The notes beneath the pieces are model-generated. The model made no database searches. It was not told the DNA's origin and was given only the letters and a program-made list of their open reading frames with translations. From Methylocella silvestris BL2 (GTDB taxonomy: Bacteria; Pseudomonadota; Alphaproteobacteria; Rhizobiales; Beijerinckiaceae), in the NCBI RefSeq assembly GCF_000021745.1, contig NC_011666.1, positions 3,437,001-3,501,000 of the forward strand: a DNA stretch of 64,000 nt. The letters run 5' to 3'. Made by a program: the position numbers and the translations under genes. Below, in pieces: positions 17,826-25,660 of the stretch. The first letter of the stretch is position 1. Every line of letters begins with the position of its first letter.

Positions 17826-18446
17826 ATGAAAGTGTTGCTTGTCGATGATCATATTGTCGTCCGCGAAGGCGTGCGTCGCTTGCTGTCGGTCTTCGTGGAG
17901 TCGGTCGAGCTGCTCGAAGCTGGAACGACGCTCGAGGCCTTGTCGATCTATCGCTCCACGCGTCCCGATATAGTCATTCTCGATCTCAATCTTCCGGGAA
18001 CTGGCGGGCTCGAGCTGCTGAAGCGGCTGCTGATCGAAGATCCAAGAGCGCGCGTGCTGATCTTCTCGATGCACACCGTGACGCTCTATGTTGCGCGCGC
18101 GCTGCAGTCCGGCGCGAGAGGCTATATCAGCAAAGGCGCCAGCGCCGAGGAGTTCGTCGAGGCAATTCACCAGGTGATGGGAGGCGGCCGCTATATCGAA
18201 CGCGAACTTGCGGCCGATCTCGCGCTCAATGTTTTTGGCTCGCAAGATCCGGGCAAGTCGCTTTCGGCGCGTGAACTTGACATCATGCGCCTTCTCGCCA
18301 AAGGCAAAAGCCTTTCGGCGATCGCCGACACGCTCGGCGTTTCCTACAAGACCATCGCCAACACGTGCACGGCGATGAAGCACAAGCTTCTCGTTCAGCG
18401 CACCAGTGATTTGATCCGACTCGCCGTTGAGATGCACGCTTCTTAG
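17826..18446 (+). CDS. LuxR-type response regulator, MoxX-like
   Basis: A 206-residue NarL/LuxR response regulator. The receiver domain has the acidic pair D7-D8, the phospho-acceptor D53 in IVILDLNLPG, S81 and K103. A LuxR helix-turn-helix follows at about 145-205 (LSARELDIMRLLAKGKSLSAI, then VSYKTIANTCTAMKHKL). It sits convergent to the end of the xox gene group. Its likely partner, an HisKA_3 kinase with a LapD/MoxY-type sensor, is at the other end of the block (28200-29561). In Paracoccus, MoxX and MoxY regulate methanol oxidation; by that precedent I infer control of xoxF here. It is preceded by a long repeat-bearing intergenic region. Confidence 0.88.
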   Translation: MKVLLVDDHIVVREGVRRLLSVFVESVELLEAGTTLEALSIYRSTRPDIVILDLNLPGTGGLELLKRLLIEDPRARVLIFSMHTVTLYVARALQSGARGYISKGASAEEFVEAIHQVMGGGRYIERELAADLALNVFGSQDPGKSLSARELDIMRLLAKGKSLSAIADTLGVSYKTIANTCTAMKHKLLVQRTSDLIRLAVEMHAS

Positions 18447-18507
18447 CGTGATCTTCAGGAGCGGCAGGCGACTCCTTTTAAACTCCTCCGATCCGCCCTC
18501 GTTCGCT

Positions 18508-19491
18508 TCAAGGGCTGATCGCAATGCCCCAAGGCAAACGGCCGACGGGAACGGATCGCACGACTTTCAGATTATCAACGTCGATCACCGACAGATCGTT
18601 GGTCAGTCCGTTTGCAGCGTAAAGCGTCTTGCCGTCCAGGTTTAGCGCGAGCTGCCAGACGCGATCGCCGACCAGCAGATATTTTATAACTTTCAAGCTC
18701 GCTACGTCGATCACCGCGACCCGGTTGGCCCGGCCGAGCGCGACGAACGCAAGCTTGCCGTCGAGACTGAACCGAAGACCCACAGGCGAGATCAGCTCCT
18801 TCCGTATTCCGGCCACTTCGAAATTGATCTTGTGCTTGACCACATGCTCGTCGGAATCAATGATCGCGACCGTCCCCCCCACCTCCGACGTCACCCACAC
18901 CTCTCTGCCGTCGTGGGTATATTCTGCAATGCGCGGACGTGTATCGACAAGGACATTGGCGACGACCATCCGCGCCGACGCGTCGATGAAATGCGCCATG
19001 CTGGTCGACTCCGAGACATCGACAATGGTTTTGCCGTCGGCGCTGACGGCGAGGCCTTCAGGCTCGATGCCGACTGGAACCTTCGCTAGAACTTTTCCGG
19101 TCTCGCGCTCCAGCATCGTCACCATGGAATCATCTTCATTAGAGACGTAAATGATGTCTCCTTTTGGCGACAGCGCCAGCGTCTCGGGATCCGGTCCGGC
19201 ATCGATCGTGCGCGATACTTCGAGCTTATCCGCGTCAATGACCGAGATGTCGCCGGAATCGCCATTGCAGACGAGCACTTCACGCCCGTCAGGGGTAATG
19301 ACAATGCCGCGCGGACGCTGTCCGACCGGAATCGTCTTGATCGTCGACAAACTGACGCCGTCGAGGACGGTGATCGTGTTATCGCGCTCGTTGCTCACGA
19401 AGATCCGGCTGGCCCACGCCGCGCTGCTTGCGGCCGAGAGGCAGATAAAGGCGCCGGCAACGCAAAGAAGCCTTATTGAGCGAAATGACAT
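18508..19491 (-). CDS. PQQ-associated YVTN beta-propeller protein
   Basis: A 327-residue secreted beta-propeller. A signal peptide (ending near SSAAWA) is followed by about seven repeats of the YVTN type, such as SNERDNTITVLDG, GDSGDISVIDADKLEV and NGLTNDLSVIDVDNLKV. Proteins of this length next to PQQ dehydrogenases form a recognised group, the PQQ-dependent catabolism-associated beta-propeller proteins. Its function is not known; a chaperone, scaffold or cofactor role is possible. Its ATG overlaps the end of the substrate-binding gene by 19 bases, so it belongs to the xox operon. The companion ABC ATPase and permease genes that usually follow are absent. Confidence 0.87.
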   Translation of the reverse strand: MSFRSIRLLCVAGAFICLSAASSAAWASRIFVSNERDNTITVLDGVSLSTIKTIPVGQRPRGIVITPDGREVLVCNGDSGDISVIDADKLEVSRTIDAGPDPETLALSPKGDIIYVSNEDDSMVTMLERETGKVLAKVPVGIEPEGLAVSADGKTIVDVSESTSMAHFIDASARMVVANVLVDTRPRIAEYTHDGREVWVTSEVGGTVAIIDSDEHVVKHKINFEVAGIRKELISPVGLRFSLDGKLAFVALGRANRVAVIDVASLKVIKYLLVGDRVWQLALNLDGKTLYAANGLTNDLSVIDVDNLKVVRSVPVGRLPWGIAISP

Positions 19492-20726
19492 TTCGTCTCC
19501 GGCTCGTCATATCCGAGGGTGTCAGTGAAGAATTTTGGATGCAGGAAGCCATCCTGTGGCGATATCGTGACTACCATTAGAGCGCTGGCCAGAAGGACCG
19601 GCTGTCGCAGCTGCTGATCCCAGCGACGGAATGTCAGCGCCTGCCCCTTGAAACCCGCTACTCCGAACGCGTCGGAGCGTAGGAACTCGGCCAGATCCAC
19701 CGGATTTGCTTTTCCGGAGCGAATGACCGCTTCGCCGATGGCGCGAACCGCCAGCCATCCGGCATAGTCGCGCTCGGTCATTTTGCGATGCGCCGCGAGT
19801 TCAAAGCGATGCTGCATCTGCAACGCCGAATATTCCTGAAACGCCGGATGCCAGGCGACCGGAGATAGTCCCTGCGTGCCGACGATCGGCCGCGGCTCAA
19901 ATGTGTTGTAAGGGAGATAATCGCCAAAGAGGTCGGCCGAGTCAGCGACAATCACCACATCGTGAGCCGGCGCGCCCTGCGTCGCCAGCGGCATTTGTGT
20001 CGCGATCTGTTGGTAGCCGGTGTCCACGCGGCGCGACCCGGCGTCATAATTATAGGCCCGATCCTCGACGACCTTGCCGCCGAAGCGGGACGCCGCACGA
20101 TGGATGTCGGCGGCAAAGGCGGCGTCTTCGGCGCTCGGCCCGTGCAGAACAAACCATCGCCGCCAGCCTTTCTTCGCCAGATATTGCCCCAGGGCGTCGG
20201 CTCGCATCGCCGTGCTTGGCAGAATGTGAAAGACATTCCGTGCGCATTTCCCCTGCCGCAACGCGTCGTCGCTGGTATGTATGTCGAAGATAAGCGCATG
20301 CTGGGCGGCGGGAGCATTGGCCAGCGCTAGAAGATCCGGCGCGTTGAGGTCGGCGACCACCACGCTATATTTGTCTAGAAGGCCATGCGCCTTTCCCGTG
20401 ACGTCGGCGCCTCGCTCAAGCGTGACGACGTCCATGGCAAATGAAAATCCGAGGAATTTTCCGGTGATGTTGATCTCGCCTAGCGCCAGAAGCGCGCCCG
20501 CTTTGCCATCGTCTCCAGGCTGACTCTGCAATAAAGACAAATATTCGGCCTTCGGATAATCCCCCGCCAGGTACAGGATCTTTATCTCGCTGGAGGCAGG
20601 CGGCGCGCTGGCGTTTTCCGGCTGGTCAAGCGCAAAAGCAGGTCCTATGTCGATTGACAAGCAAAGCCCTCCGCAAAGCAGCGCCGCGACAAAGGCGCCC
20701 TCTAAACGCAAGCGCCGAAGCCTCAC
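19473..20726 (-). CDS. PQQ-associated periplasmic substrate-binding protein
   Basis: A protein of about 417 residues resembling branched-chain amino acid type binding proteins, of the group found with PQQ-dependent alcohol systems. After a signal segment (about residues 10-32) come EIKILYLAGDYPKAEYLSLL, HALIFDIHTSDDALRQG and a C-terminal ISPQDGFLHPKFFTDTLGYDEPE, all familiar from that group. The GTG at 20726 overlaps the stop of xoxG as GTGA, so translation is coupled to xoxG. No ABC permease or ATPase lies nearby, so it may act as a stand-alone periplasmic factor or with a transporter encoded elsewhere. Confidence 0.87.
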   Translation of the reverse strand: MRLRRLRLEGAFVAALLCGGLCLSIDIGPAFALDQPENASAPPASSEIKILYLAGDYPKAEYLSLLQSQPGDDGKAGALLALGEINITGKFLGFSFAMDVVTLERGADVTGKAHGLLDKYSVVVADLNAPDLLALANAPAAQHALIFDIHTSDDALRQGKCARNVFHILPSTAMRADALGQYLAKKGWRRWFVLHGPSAEDAAFAADIHRAASRFGGKVVEDRAYNYDAGSRRVDTGYQQIATQMPLATQGAPAHDVVIVADSADLFGDYLPYNTFEPRPIVGTQGLSPVAWHPAFQEYSALQMQHRFELAAHRKMTERDYAGWLAVRAIGEAVIRSGKANPVDLAEFLRSDAFGVAGFKGQALTFRRWDQQLRQPVLLASALMVVTISPQDGFLHPKFFTDTLGYDEPETKCHFAQ

Positions 20727-21295
20727 CAATTCACCCGTTTTTGAGACCCTCTGTACAATGTGCGAAGATAGGCCAACAGCTCGAAGAGCTGTTCATCACT
20801 TTGGATGAGTTGGCCGAAGGGCGGCATCGGACCAACAATATTCTCCATGCCGACGCGGATAAATCCTTTTTTCTGTAAGCCGTCCGACCCGAGCGTGATT
20901 AGACGAAACAGCGTGTCATCGTCGCTTCCGTACACCCAGGTTTCATTGGTCAGGGGCGGACACATGCCGCCGCCGCCATTTCCGCCATGGCAACCTGGGC
21001 AGCCCATACCCTGAAATACGGCTTTGCCGGCTTCGATCTTATCGGCCTGCCCGGTATAAGGATTGTTGATGGTAGCCAACGGCGCCGCCGCGACGACGTC
21101 CGCCGGCGTTTTTCCCGTGACCTCTGATTTCGGAAGAAGCGCGGAGGGGCTCTTCTCGGGATCGGCTAAGGAAGGCTGACGCTGGTTCGCAGGTCCTGCA
21201 GGCGCGGCCTCGCTCGCCGGCGCCGCTGGATCAGCTCGGGACGCCGCGCAAGCGAACGCCAAGGTCGCGGCGACAAGCAACAGCTGCCTCATCAT
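20723..21295 (-). CDS. xoxG: Cytochrome c, XoxG-like electron acceptor
   Basis: A 190-residue monohaem cytochrome c, the expected electron acceptor of XoxF. It has a signal peptide ending near ASRADP, a Pro/Ala-rich linker, then the haem motif CPGCHGGNGGGGMCPPLTNE and the likely methionine ligand in VGPMPPFGQL. The segment WVYGSDDDTLFRLITLGS is shared by cytochromes cL/XoxG. GGAGAGGAGG lies before the double ATG. It lies 65 bases after xoxJ and overlaps the following gene, so the order xoxF-xoxJ-xoxG-binding protein-propeller forms one transcription direction. Confidence 0.88.
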   Translation of the reverse strand: MMRQLLLVAATLAFACAASRADPAAPASEAAPAGPANQRQPSLADPEKSPSALLPKSEVTGKTPADVVAAAPLATINNPYTGQADKIEAGKAVFQGMGCPGCHGGNGGGGMCPPLTNETWVYGSDDDTLFRLITLGSDGLQKKGFIRVGMENIVGPMPPFGQLIQSDEQLFELLAYLRTLYRGSQKRVNW

Positions 21296-21359
21296 TTACA
21301 ATCCTCCTCTCCGGTGAGTTTGGTAAAGCGACCCGGCGGTAAGACGCGGCGCCGGCGTC

Positions 21360-23105
21360 TCATTTCGTCGAGGTCTTGGCGAAGAGATCGAGCATCCGCG
21401 CCGCCGACGTCCCGCCGTTCTTGACCGCGATCTCGCGCGCTGTTTCGCCATCTGAGCTTTTCATGTCGGCGGCAGCCGAGGCCTGAATCAAAAGGCCGAT
21501 CATCGGCGCATTGTCGCGCGCAGCCGCGATCATTAGCGCCGTCACGCCATCGACGCTGACCGCGTTCACATTTGCGCCCTTGGCGATGAGCGCGCGCGCG
21601 ATCTCGACCGAATTCAAGGACTGCGTCAGTTTCTGGACGCGGCTCTCCGGCGGCGGCTCGCTCGCCGCGATCATCAACGGCGTTATCTTCTTGGCGCCGA
21701 CAGGTTGATCGACCTTCGCGCCGCTATCGACCAGGGCTTTGGCCGCATCATATTTCTTTTCCTCGATCGCGACAGCAACCGGCGTGAACCCGCCGGGCGC
21801 CGACGCCTCCACATTTGCGCCATGCGACAGCAGCAATTGGATCCCGGGCGCGTCGTTGCGCAGGATGGCGTGCAGCAGCGGCGTCCATCCGTCGCTGTCC
21901 GCCGCCTCGACATCGGCGCCATGATCGAGAAGAAATTCCGTCGTCGAAAGCGCTCCGAGGCGAACGGCCGCGGTCAATGGCGTGTAGCCCTGAGGATCCC
22001 GCTTGTTTATGTCGGCGCCTTTACCGAGCAAATACTCCAGCCGCTTATTGTCCGACGCCAACACAGCATTATCGAATTCGCCGTCGACGTCGGCGCCGTC
22101 GGCCAGCCAATCGTCGAGCTGTTTGCGCGTGACTGCGGGCCTCTCCCGGCGCAGTTTCTCCATCTCCTCGGCGGAAACCATCGGCGCGGTATAGATTCCA
22201 TGCGCCTTTATCGTTCCCGGCACGAGGCAATCCGAGCATTCCACGAGGGGCACGCGATAATCCTCGAGGATTTTCCGGATTTCATCCTTGTGCGCATTGA
22301 GAGCGTTTTCGATAGCGTATTTGGCGATCGCATCTGTCTTGCGCACGCCAATGGCGATATCGAATTCCATCGGAATGACATCGTCCATCAGATTGGTCGG
22401 CTGGATCGCCAGCGGCGCGCCTTGCGCGAGCGCCCAGCCCGCAAAGGGTCCCCACACCGCCGCGACGTCGAGCTTTCCGTCGGCGACCTCCTGGACTTGA
22501 CGCCACGGCTGATGCTCCGGCGTCAGATCGCCGTCATGAGAAACCTCATGAACGTGGACATTGTTGACGACGCCATGATCGGCGAGCGACTGACGCGCCG
22601 CGGAGAGTTCGTAGACTCCAATCTGAAGCGTCTTCAACCGCGGATCGGAGAGGCCTTTGAAGTCATAAGCGCGATCCTTGCGCGAGGCGAAGACATAAGT
22701 GCTCCGGTACAGCGGAAAGGTCGTCAGCGCGGATTCATAGCCCGCCGGCACATTCATCAATATATCGCAGTCATTGGTGTCGAAGGTCTGGCGCGTCATG
22801 CCCCGTTCGATATAGGGGCGCCAGAAGTAGGTCGCCCTCGTCCCAAGCGCCTTTGCGATGACGTTTGCGATTTTATTCTCGAGTCCTTCTTCCGCCAGAT
22901 TCGAGAATGGCATGTTTCCCGGATCGCCGCAGACTCGAAACGACGAGAAATGCGCCTTGCGCGCGGCGGCTTTCGCGGCGTCGCGCTCGATCTGGCTGAA
23001 TTCTTCGAAAGGCTTGTTGTTGGGCGCCGCCTGAGCCAGCGCGCGCGACGCTGGCAAGCCCGCCAACAACGCGCCAACAAGGGCGGGAGAGATCAAAGCT
23101 TTCAT
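21360..23105 (-). CDS. xoxJ: XoxJ-like periplasmic protein fused to ankyrin repeats
   Basis: A 581-residue secreted protein. After a signal peptide (ending near RALAQ), residues about 55-310 form a solute-binding-protein-like domain of the MxaJ/XoxJ type: FRVCGDPGNMPFSNLAEEG at the start, DCDILMNVPAGYE, and the closing VECSDCLVPGTIKAHG. MxaJ/XoxJ is thought to assist methanol dehydrogenase maturation or activation. From about residue 335 to 575 there are six to seven ankyrin repeats, with consensus bits such as GYTPLTAAVRLG, FLLDHGADVEAAD and DGVTALMIAAARDN. XoxJ proteins are usually about 280-300 residues, so the repeat half is an added module. The start at 23105 is chosen for its signal peptide although its ribosome-binding site is poor. 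Confidence 0.88.
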   Translation of the reverse strand: MKALISPALVGALLAGLPASRALAQAAPNNKPFEEFSQIERDAAKAAARKAHFSSFRVCGDPGNMPFSNLAEEGLENKIANVIAKALGTRATYFWRPYIERGMTRQTFDTNDCDILMNVPAGYESALTTFPLYRSTYVFASRKDRAYDFKGLSDPRLKTLQIGVYELSAARQSLADHGVVNNVHVHEVSHDGDLTPEHQPWRQVQEVADGKLDVAAVWGPFAGWALAQGAPLAIQPTNLMDDVIPMEFDIAIGVRKTDAIAKYAIENALNAHKDEIRKILEDYRVPLVECSDCLVPGTIKAHGIYTAPMVSAEEMEKLRRERPAVTRKQLDDWLADGADVDGEFDNAVLASDNKRLEYLLGKGADINKRDPQGYTPLTAAVRLGALSTTEFLLDHGADVEAADSDGWTPLLHAILRNDAPGIQLLLSHGANVEASAPGGFTPVAVAIEEKKYDAAKALVDSGAKVDQPVGAKKITPLMIAASEPPPESRVQKLTQSLNSVEIARALIAKGANVNAVSVDGVTALMIAAARDNAPMIGLLIQASAAADMKSSDGETAREIAVKNGGTSAARMLDLFAKTSTK

Positions 23106-23140
23106 CGCGGAGAGAACCGTTCGCCACTGAAAAAGAAAAA

Positions 23141-23176
23141 ACACCCTGCTCAGTGCTCGGGGAGCGAGCAGGGTGT
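23141..23176 (-). terminator. Terminator after xoxF, in the xoxJ leader
   Basis: A perfect 11-bp stem (ACACCCTGCTC at 23141-23151, GAGCAGGGTGT at 23166-23176) with a 14-base loop. Read on the minus strand it is followed by TTTTTCTTTTT. It lies 24 bases after the xoxF stop and about 35 bases before the xoxJ ATG, so it should stop most transcripts after xoxF and let a fraction reach xoxJ and xoxG. Confidence 0.85.
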
Positions 23177-23199
23177 CCGGAGGAGGAACGGGATGTGTG

Positions 23200-25095
23200 C
23201 TAGTGGGCTGTGGCCTCCTTGTCCGGCACTCGGAACGTATAGAGGGCGCCGCCCTGCGGGATCTTGTTCAGTCCGATGACCTTGGTCAGAGCCGTCGAAC
23301 CGATCGCGCCGAACTTGTCTTCGAGATCGAGGCCCGCCACCGCCGGCAGGCCGATCCAGCCGCCGATGCCCGCGAACACCGAGATATATTCATGGCCCTT
23401 GATCTTGTAAGCGATCGGGTTGCCGATGATGCCGGAGCCGAGCTTGCGCTGCCAAAGCACTTTGCCGTTATCGCGGTCGACGGCGCGGAAGTCGCCGTTA
23501 AGGCTTCCGTAGAAGACGAGGCCGCCCGCCGTGTTCAGCGTGCCGCTCCAGTTCGGATAGGCGTCCGGGACCTCCCAGGCGGTCTTGCCGGTCAGCACGT
23601 CGAACTTCTTGAGCTTGCCCGTCACTCCCGGCTTTTCCGGATACATGTAGACATTGGCGAAGACATAAACCGTGCCCTGCTGCGTATGGGTGCGGGCCTG
23701 GGGCTCATCTTCCATGCACCAATTGTTCGTCGGCACATAGAAATTGGTTGGATCCTTGGGGTCGACCGAAGCCGGCTGCTGATCCTTGCCGCCCATCGCC
23801 GAGGGACAGGCCTGCGTGTTGACGCCGATCTTGAAGGGTGAGTGCTCCGGCACCTTGACCGGCCGTCCGGTCTTGAGATCGACTTTTTCGGCCCAGTTTA
23901 CGGTGACGAATTTGTGGGCGCGCAGGAGATTGCCGTCTGTCCGATCGAGGACATAGGCGAAGCCGTTGCGATCGAAGTGCACAAGCGCCTTGACGGGCTT
24001 GCCGTCGACATTCGGCATGTCGACAAGGATATTCTCGTTGACGCCGTCATAGTCCCATTGATCGAAAGGCGTCATCTGGTAGGCCCAGACGACTTCGCCG
24101 GTGTCGACCTTGCGGGCGAAGATCGTCATCGACCATTTGTTGTCCCATTTGCCTGAATTGCATTCCGCATCCGTGTCGGCGCCGCAACGCGTCGTCGGGC
24201 TCCAGTTCCCCGGGTTGCCGGTGGAGGCGTAAACAAGGCCGAGCTCGGGATCATAGCTGTACCAGGCCCAGGGCGACCCGCCGCCACGCTTCCACTCGTC
24301 GCCGGGATAGCTCGAGAGGCCGATATCGTGGCCATAAGTCCCATGTTCGGGATGCGCCTTGTTGGTGTCGGGGGTCAGGCAGACGTCCTTGTCCGTCCCA
24401 TTGCTCTGGCACCGCCAGGCGAGGTCGCCGGTCGCGAGGTCATAGGCTTCGAGCCGTCCGCGCGCAGCGAATTCATCGCCGCCGAAGCCGACGATCACCT
24501 TGTCCTTGGCGATCAACGGCGCGCTCGTCACCGTCTCGCCATGTTCGGGAAAGGCGTGCTTGACGACCCACAATTCTTGGCCGGTCTTGGCGTCGAGCGC
24601 GATGAGGAAGCCGTCCAGCGTGTTGAACAGCAGCTTGCCATCGGCGTAGTTCACGCCGCGGTTGACCACGTCGCAGCAGGCGCGCGGCACGGCGGACACA
24701 TCGCGATCGGTCCCCTTGTTGTAGGACCAGACCTGAACCGGATTGTCGGGGTCCGAAAGATCGAGCGCCTGCACGATGTTCGGCCAAGCGCTGACGAAAA
24801 ACATCATCGGCTTTCCGCCGACGTCGACAACGACTGGCTGCCCTTCGTGTCCGCGCAGAGCTCCCGAGGATTGCGACCAGGACATCTGAAGATTGCTGAC
24901 GTTGTCCTTGTTGATGTCCTTCAATTCGCTGTGACGCTGCAGGCCGAGATTTTGCCCCATCCCCGGCCAGAGATCCGGATTCTTGCTGTTCTTTATGATT
25001 TCTTCATCGGAGCCGGCCCAGGCGGCGCCCGACAGCGACGCCATCGCCAAACCGGCGAAGGCCGCGCGCCACGGTAAACTTTTCCGTAAATTCAT
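23200..25095 (-). CDS. xoxF: Lanthanide-type PQQ methanol dehydrogenase large subunit
   Basis: A 631-residue periplasmic quinoprotein oxidising methanol (and perhaps formaldehyde) with PQQ. Signal peptide MNLRKSLPWRAAFAGLAMASLSGAAWA. Hallmarks are the adjacent cysteines C140-C141 (RACCDVVNRG) over PQQ and the metal/catalytic motif WDYDGVNEN with D348 and D350. The second aspartate marks XoxF; calcium-dependent MxaF has alanine there. An insertion with CGADTDAEC and a longer loop before it (TPDTNKAHPEHG) separate it from the common XoxF5 form of Methylobacterium, so it is probably another XoxF clade. The start at 25095 has GGGAGGAG. No small subunit (mxaI) is near. A dedicated terminator follows. 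Confidence 0.95.
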   Translation of the reverse strand: MNLRKSLPWRAAFAGLAMASLSGAAWAGSDEEIIKNSKNPDLWPGMGQNLGLQRHSELKDINKDNVSNLQMSWSQSSGALRGHEGQPVVVDVGGKPMMFFVSAWPNIVQALDLSDPDNPVQVWSYNKGTDRDVSAVPRACCDVVNRGVNYADGKLLFNTLDGFLIALDAKTGQELWVVKHAFPEHGETVTSAPLIAKDKVIVGFGGDEFAARGRLEAYDLATGDLAWRCQSNGTDKDVCLTPDTNKAHPEHGTYGHDIGLSSYPGDEWKRGGGSPWAWYSYDPELGLVYASTGNPGNWSPTTRCGADTDAECNSGKWDNKWSMTIFARKVDTGEVVWAYQMTPFDQWDYDGVNENILVDMPNVDGKPVKALVHFDRNGFAYVLDRTDGNLLRAHKFVTVNWAEKVDLKTGRPVKVPEHSPFKIGVNTQACPSAMGGKDQQPASVDPKDPTNFYVPTNNWCMEDEPQARTHTQQGTVYVFANVYMYPEKPGVTGKLKKFDVLTGKTAWEVPDAYPNWSGTLNTAGGLVFYGSLNGDFRAVDRDNGKVLWQRKLGSGIIGNPIAYKIKGHEYISVFAGIGGWIGLPAVAGLDLEDKFGAIGSTALTKVIGLNKIPQGGALYTFRVPDKEATAH

Positions 25096-25218
25096 TAGCT
25101 CCTCCCAAGGCGTCACGAAATCATCGGCATTGTTTTATCAAAGCGACTCTCTCGCTTTGCTGCCCTCGATCCGAACGACCGGAACAGTAGCGCAATCCAA
25201 CAAGGGCGATAGAGCCGG

Positions 25219-25248
25219 TTTTCCCGAAAAATCGGGAAAATATTCCCG
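25219..25248. promoter_or_regulatory. Alternating TTCCCG half-sites between xoxF and receptor genes
   Basis: A perfect inverted repeat (TTTTCCCGA at 25219-25227, TCGGGAAAA at 25232-25240, four-base spacer) is followed at once by a third half-site, TATTCCCG (25241-25248). The three half-sites alternate in direction. The site lies 124 bases upstream of the xoxF start and is a good candidate for binding of the MoxX-like regulator. Confidence 0.5.
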
Positions 25249-25407
25249 CCGGCAAGACCACGGTTGCTTTTCTGACAAGGGACGCGCTCGGACCCAACTC
25301 GCACGAAAACAATGGCCAAGCCGAATCCAAAAAGGGCGCCCGATCTGATCAAAGGCAGTCATTTAAGATCGATATCAATCAACAATGTATGCTACCCGGT
25401 CCGGAAG

Positions 25408-25438
25408 GGAATAATCCTGCGGCGAGAAGGATTATTCC
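25408..25438. promoter_or_regulatory. 11-bp hyphenated dyad upstream of receptor gene
   Basis: GGAATAATCCT (25408-25418) and AGGATTATTCC (25428-25438) are perfect inverse copies with a nine-base spacer. They lie about 220 bases before the preferred GTG start of the TonB-dependent receptor. It could be an operator, or a hairpin in a long 5' leader; no T run follows. Confidence 0.5.
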
Positions 25439-25660
25439 ATCGCTGCGCGGGCCAACATCTCGCGCATGAATGACTTGTCCACGCCTATACGTTTTGATCG
25501 TAATATAATTGCAACTCCCTTTATCCAGAATTTGAAATCGTCTTTTTCGGCGTTGCGCTTGAAAGACGCTGCATTAACGTTCTATCGCCCTATCAAGCGC
25601 CGGCAAGGAAAGCCTTCTTCCACAATGCTGGCGCCAGAACGAAACCGGAAGGAAAGTCTC

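Noticed and set aside
21705-23279. Open frame of 524 codons on the plus strand opposite xoxJ
   Set aside because: It mirrors the xoxJ gene, whose product has a signal peptide and recognisable domains; the mirror product has no recognisable features.
25466-25660. N-terminal extension of the xox-linked receptor
   Set aside because: No signal peptide or ribosome-binding site at 25466; the GTG at 25661 has both.
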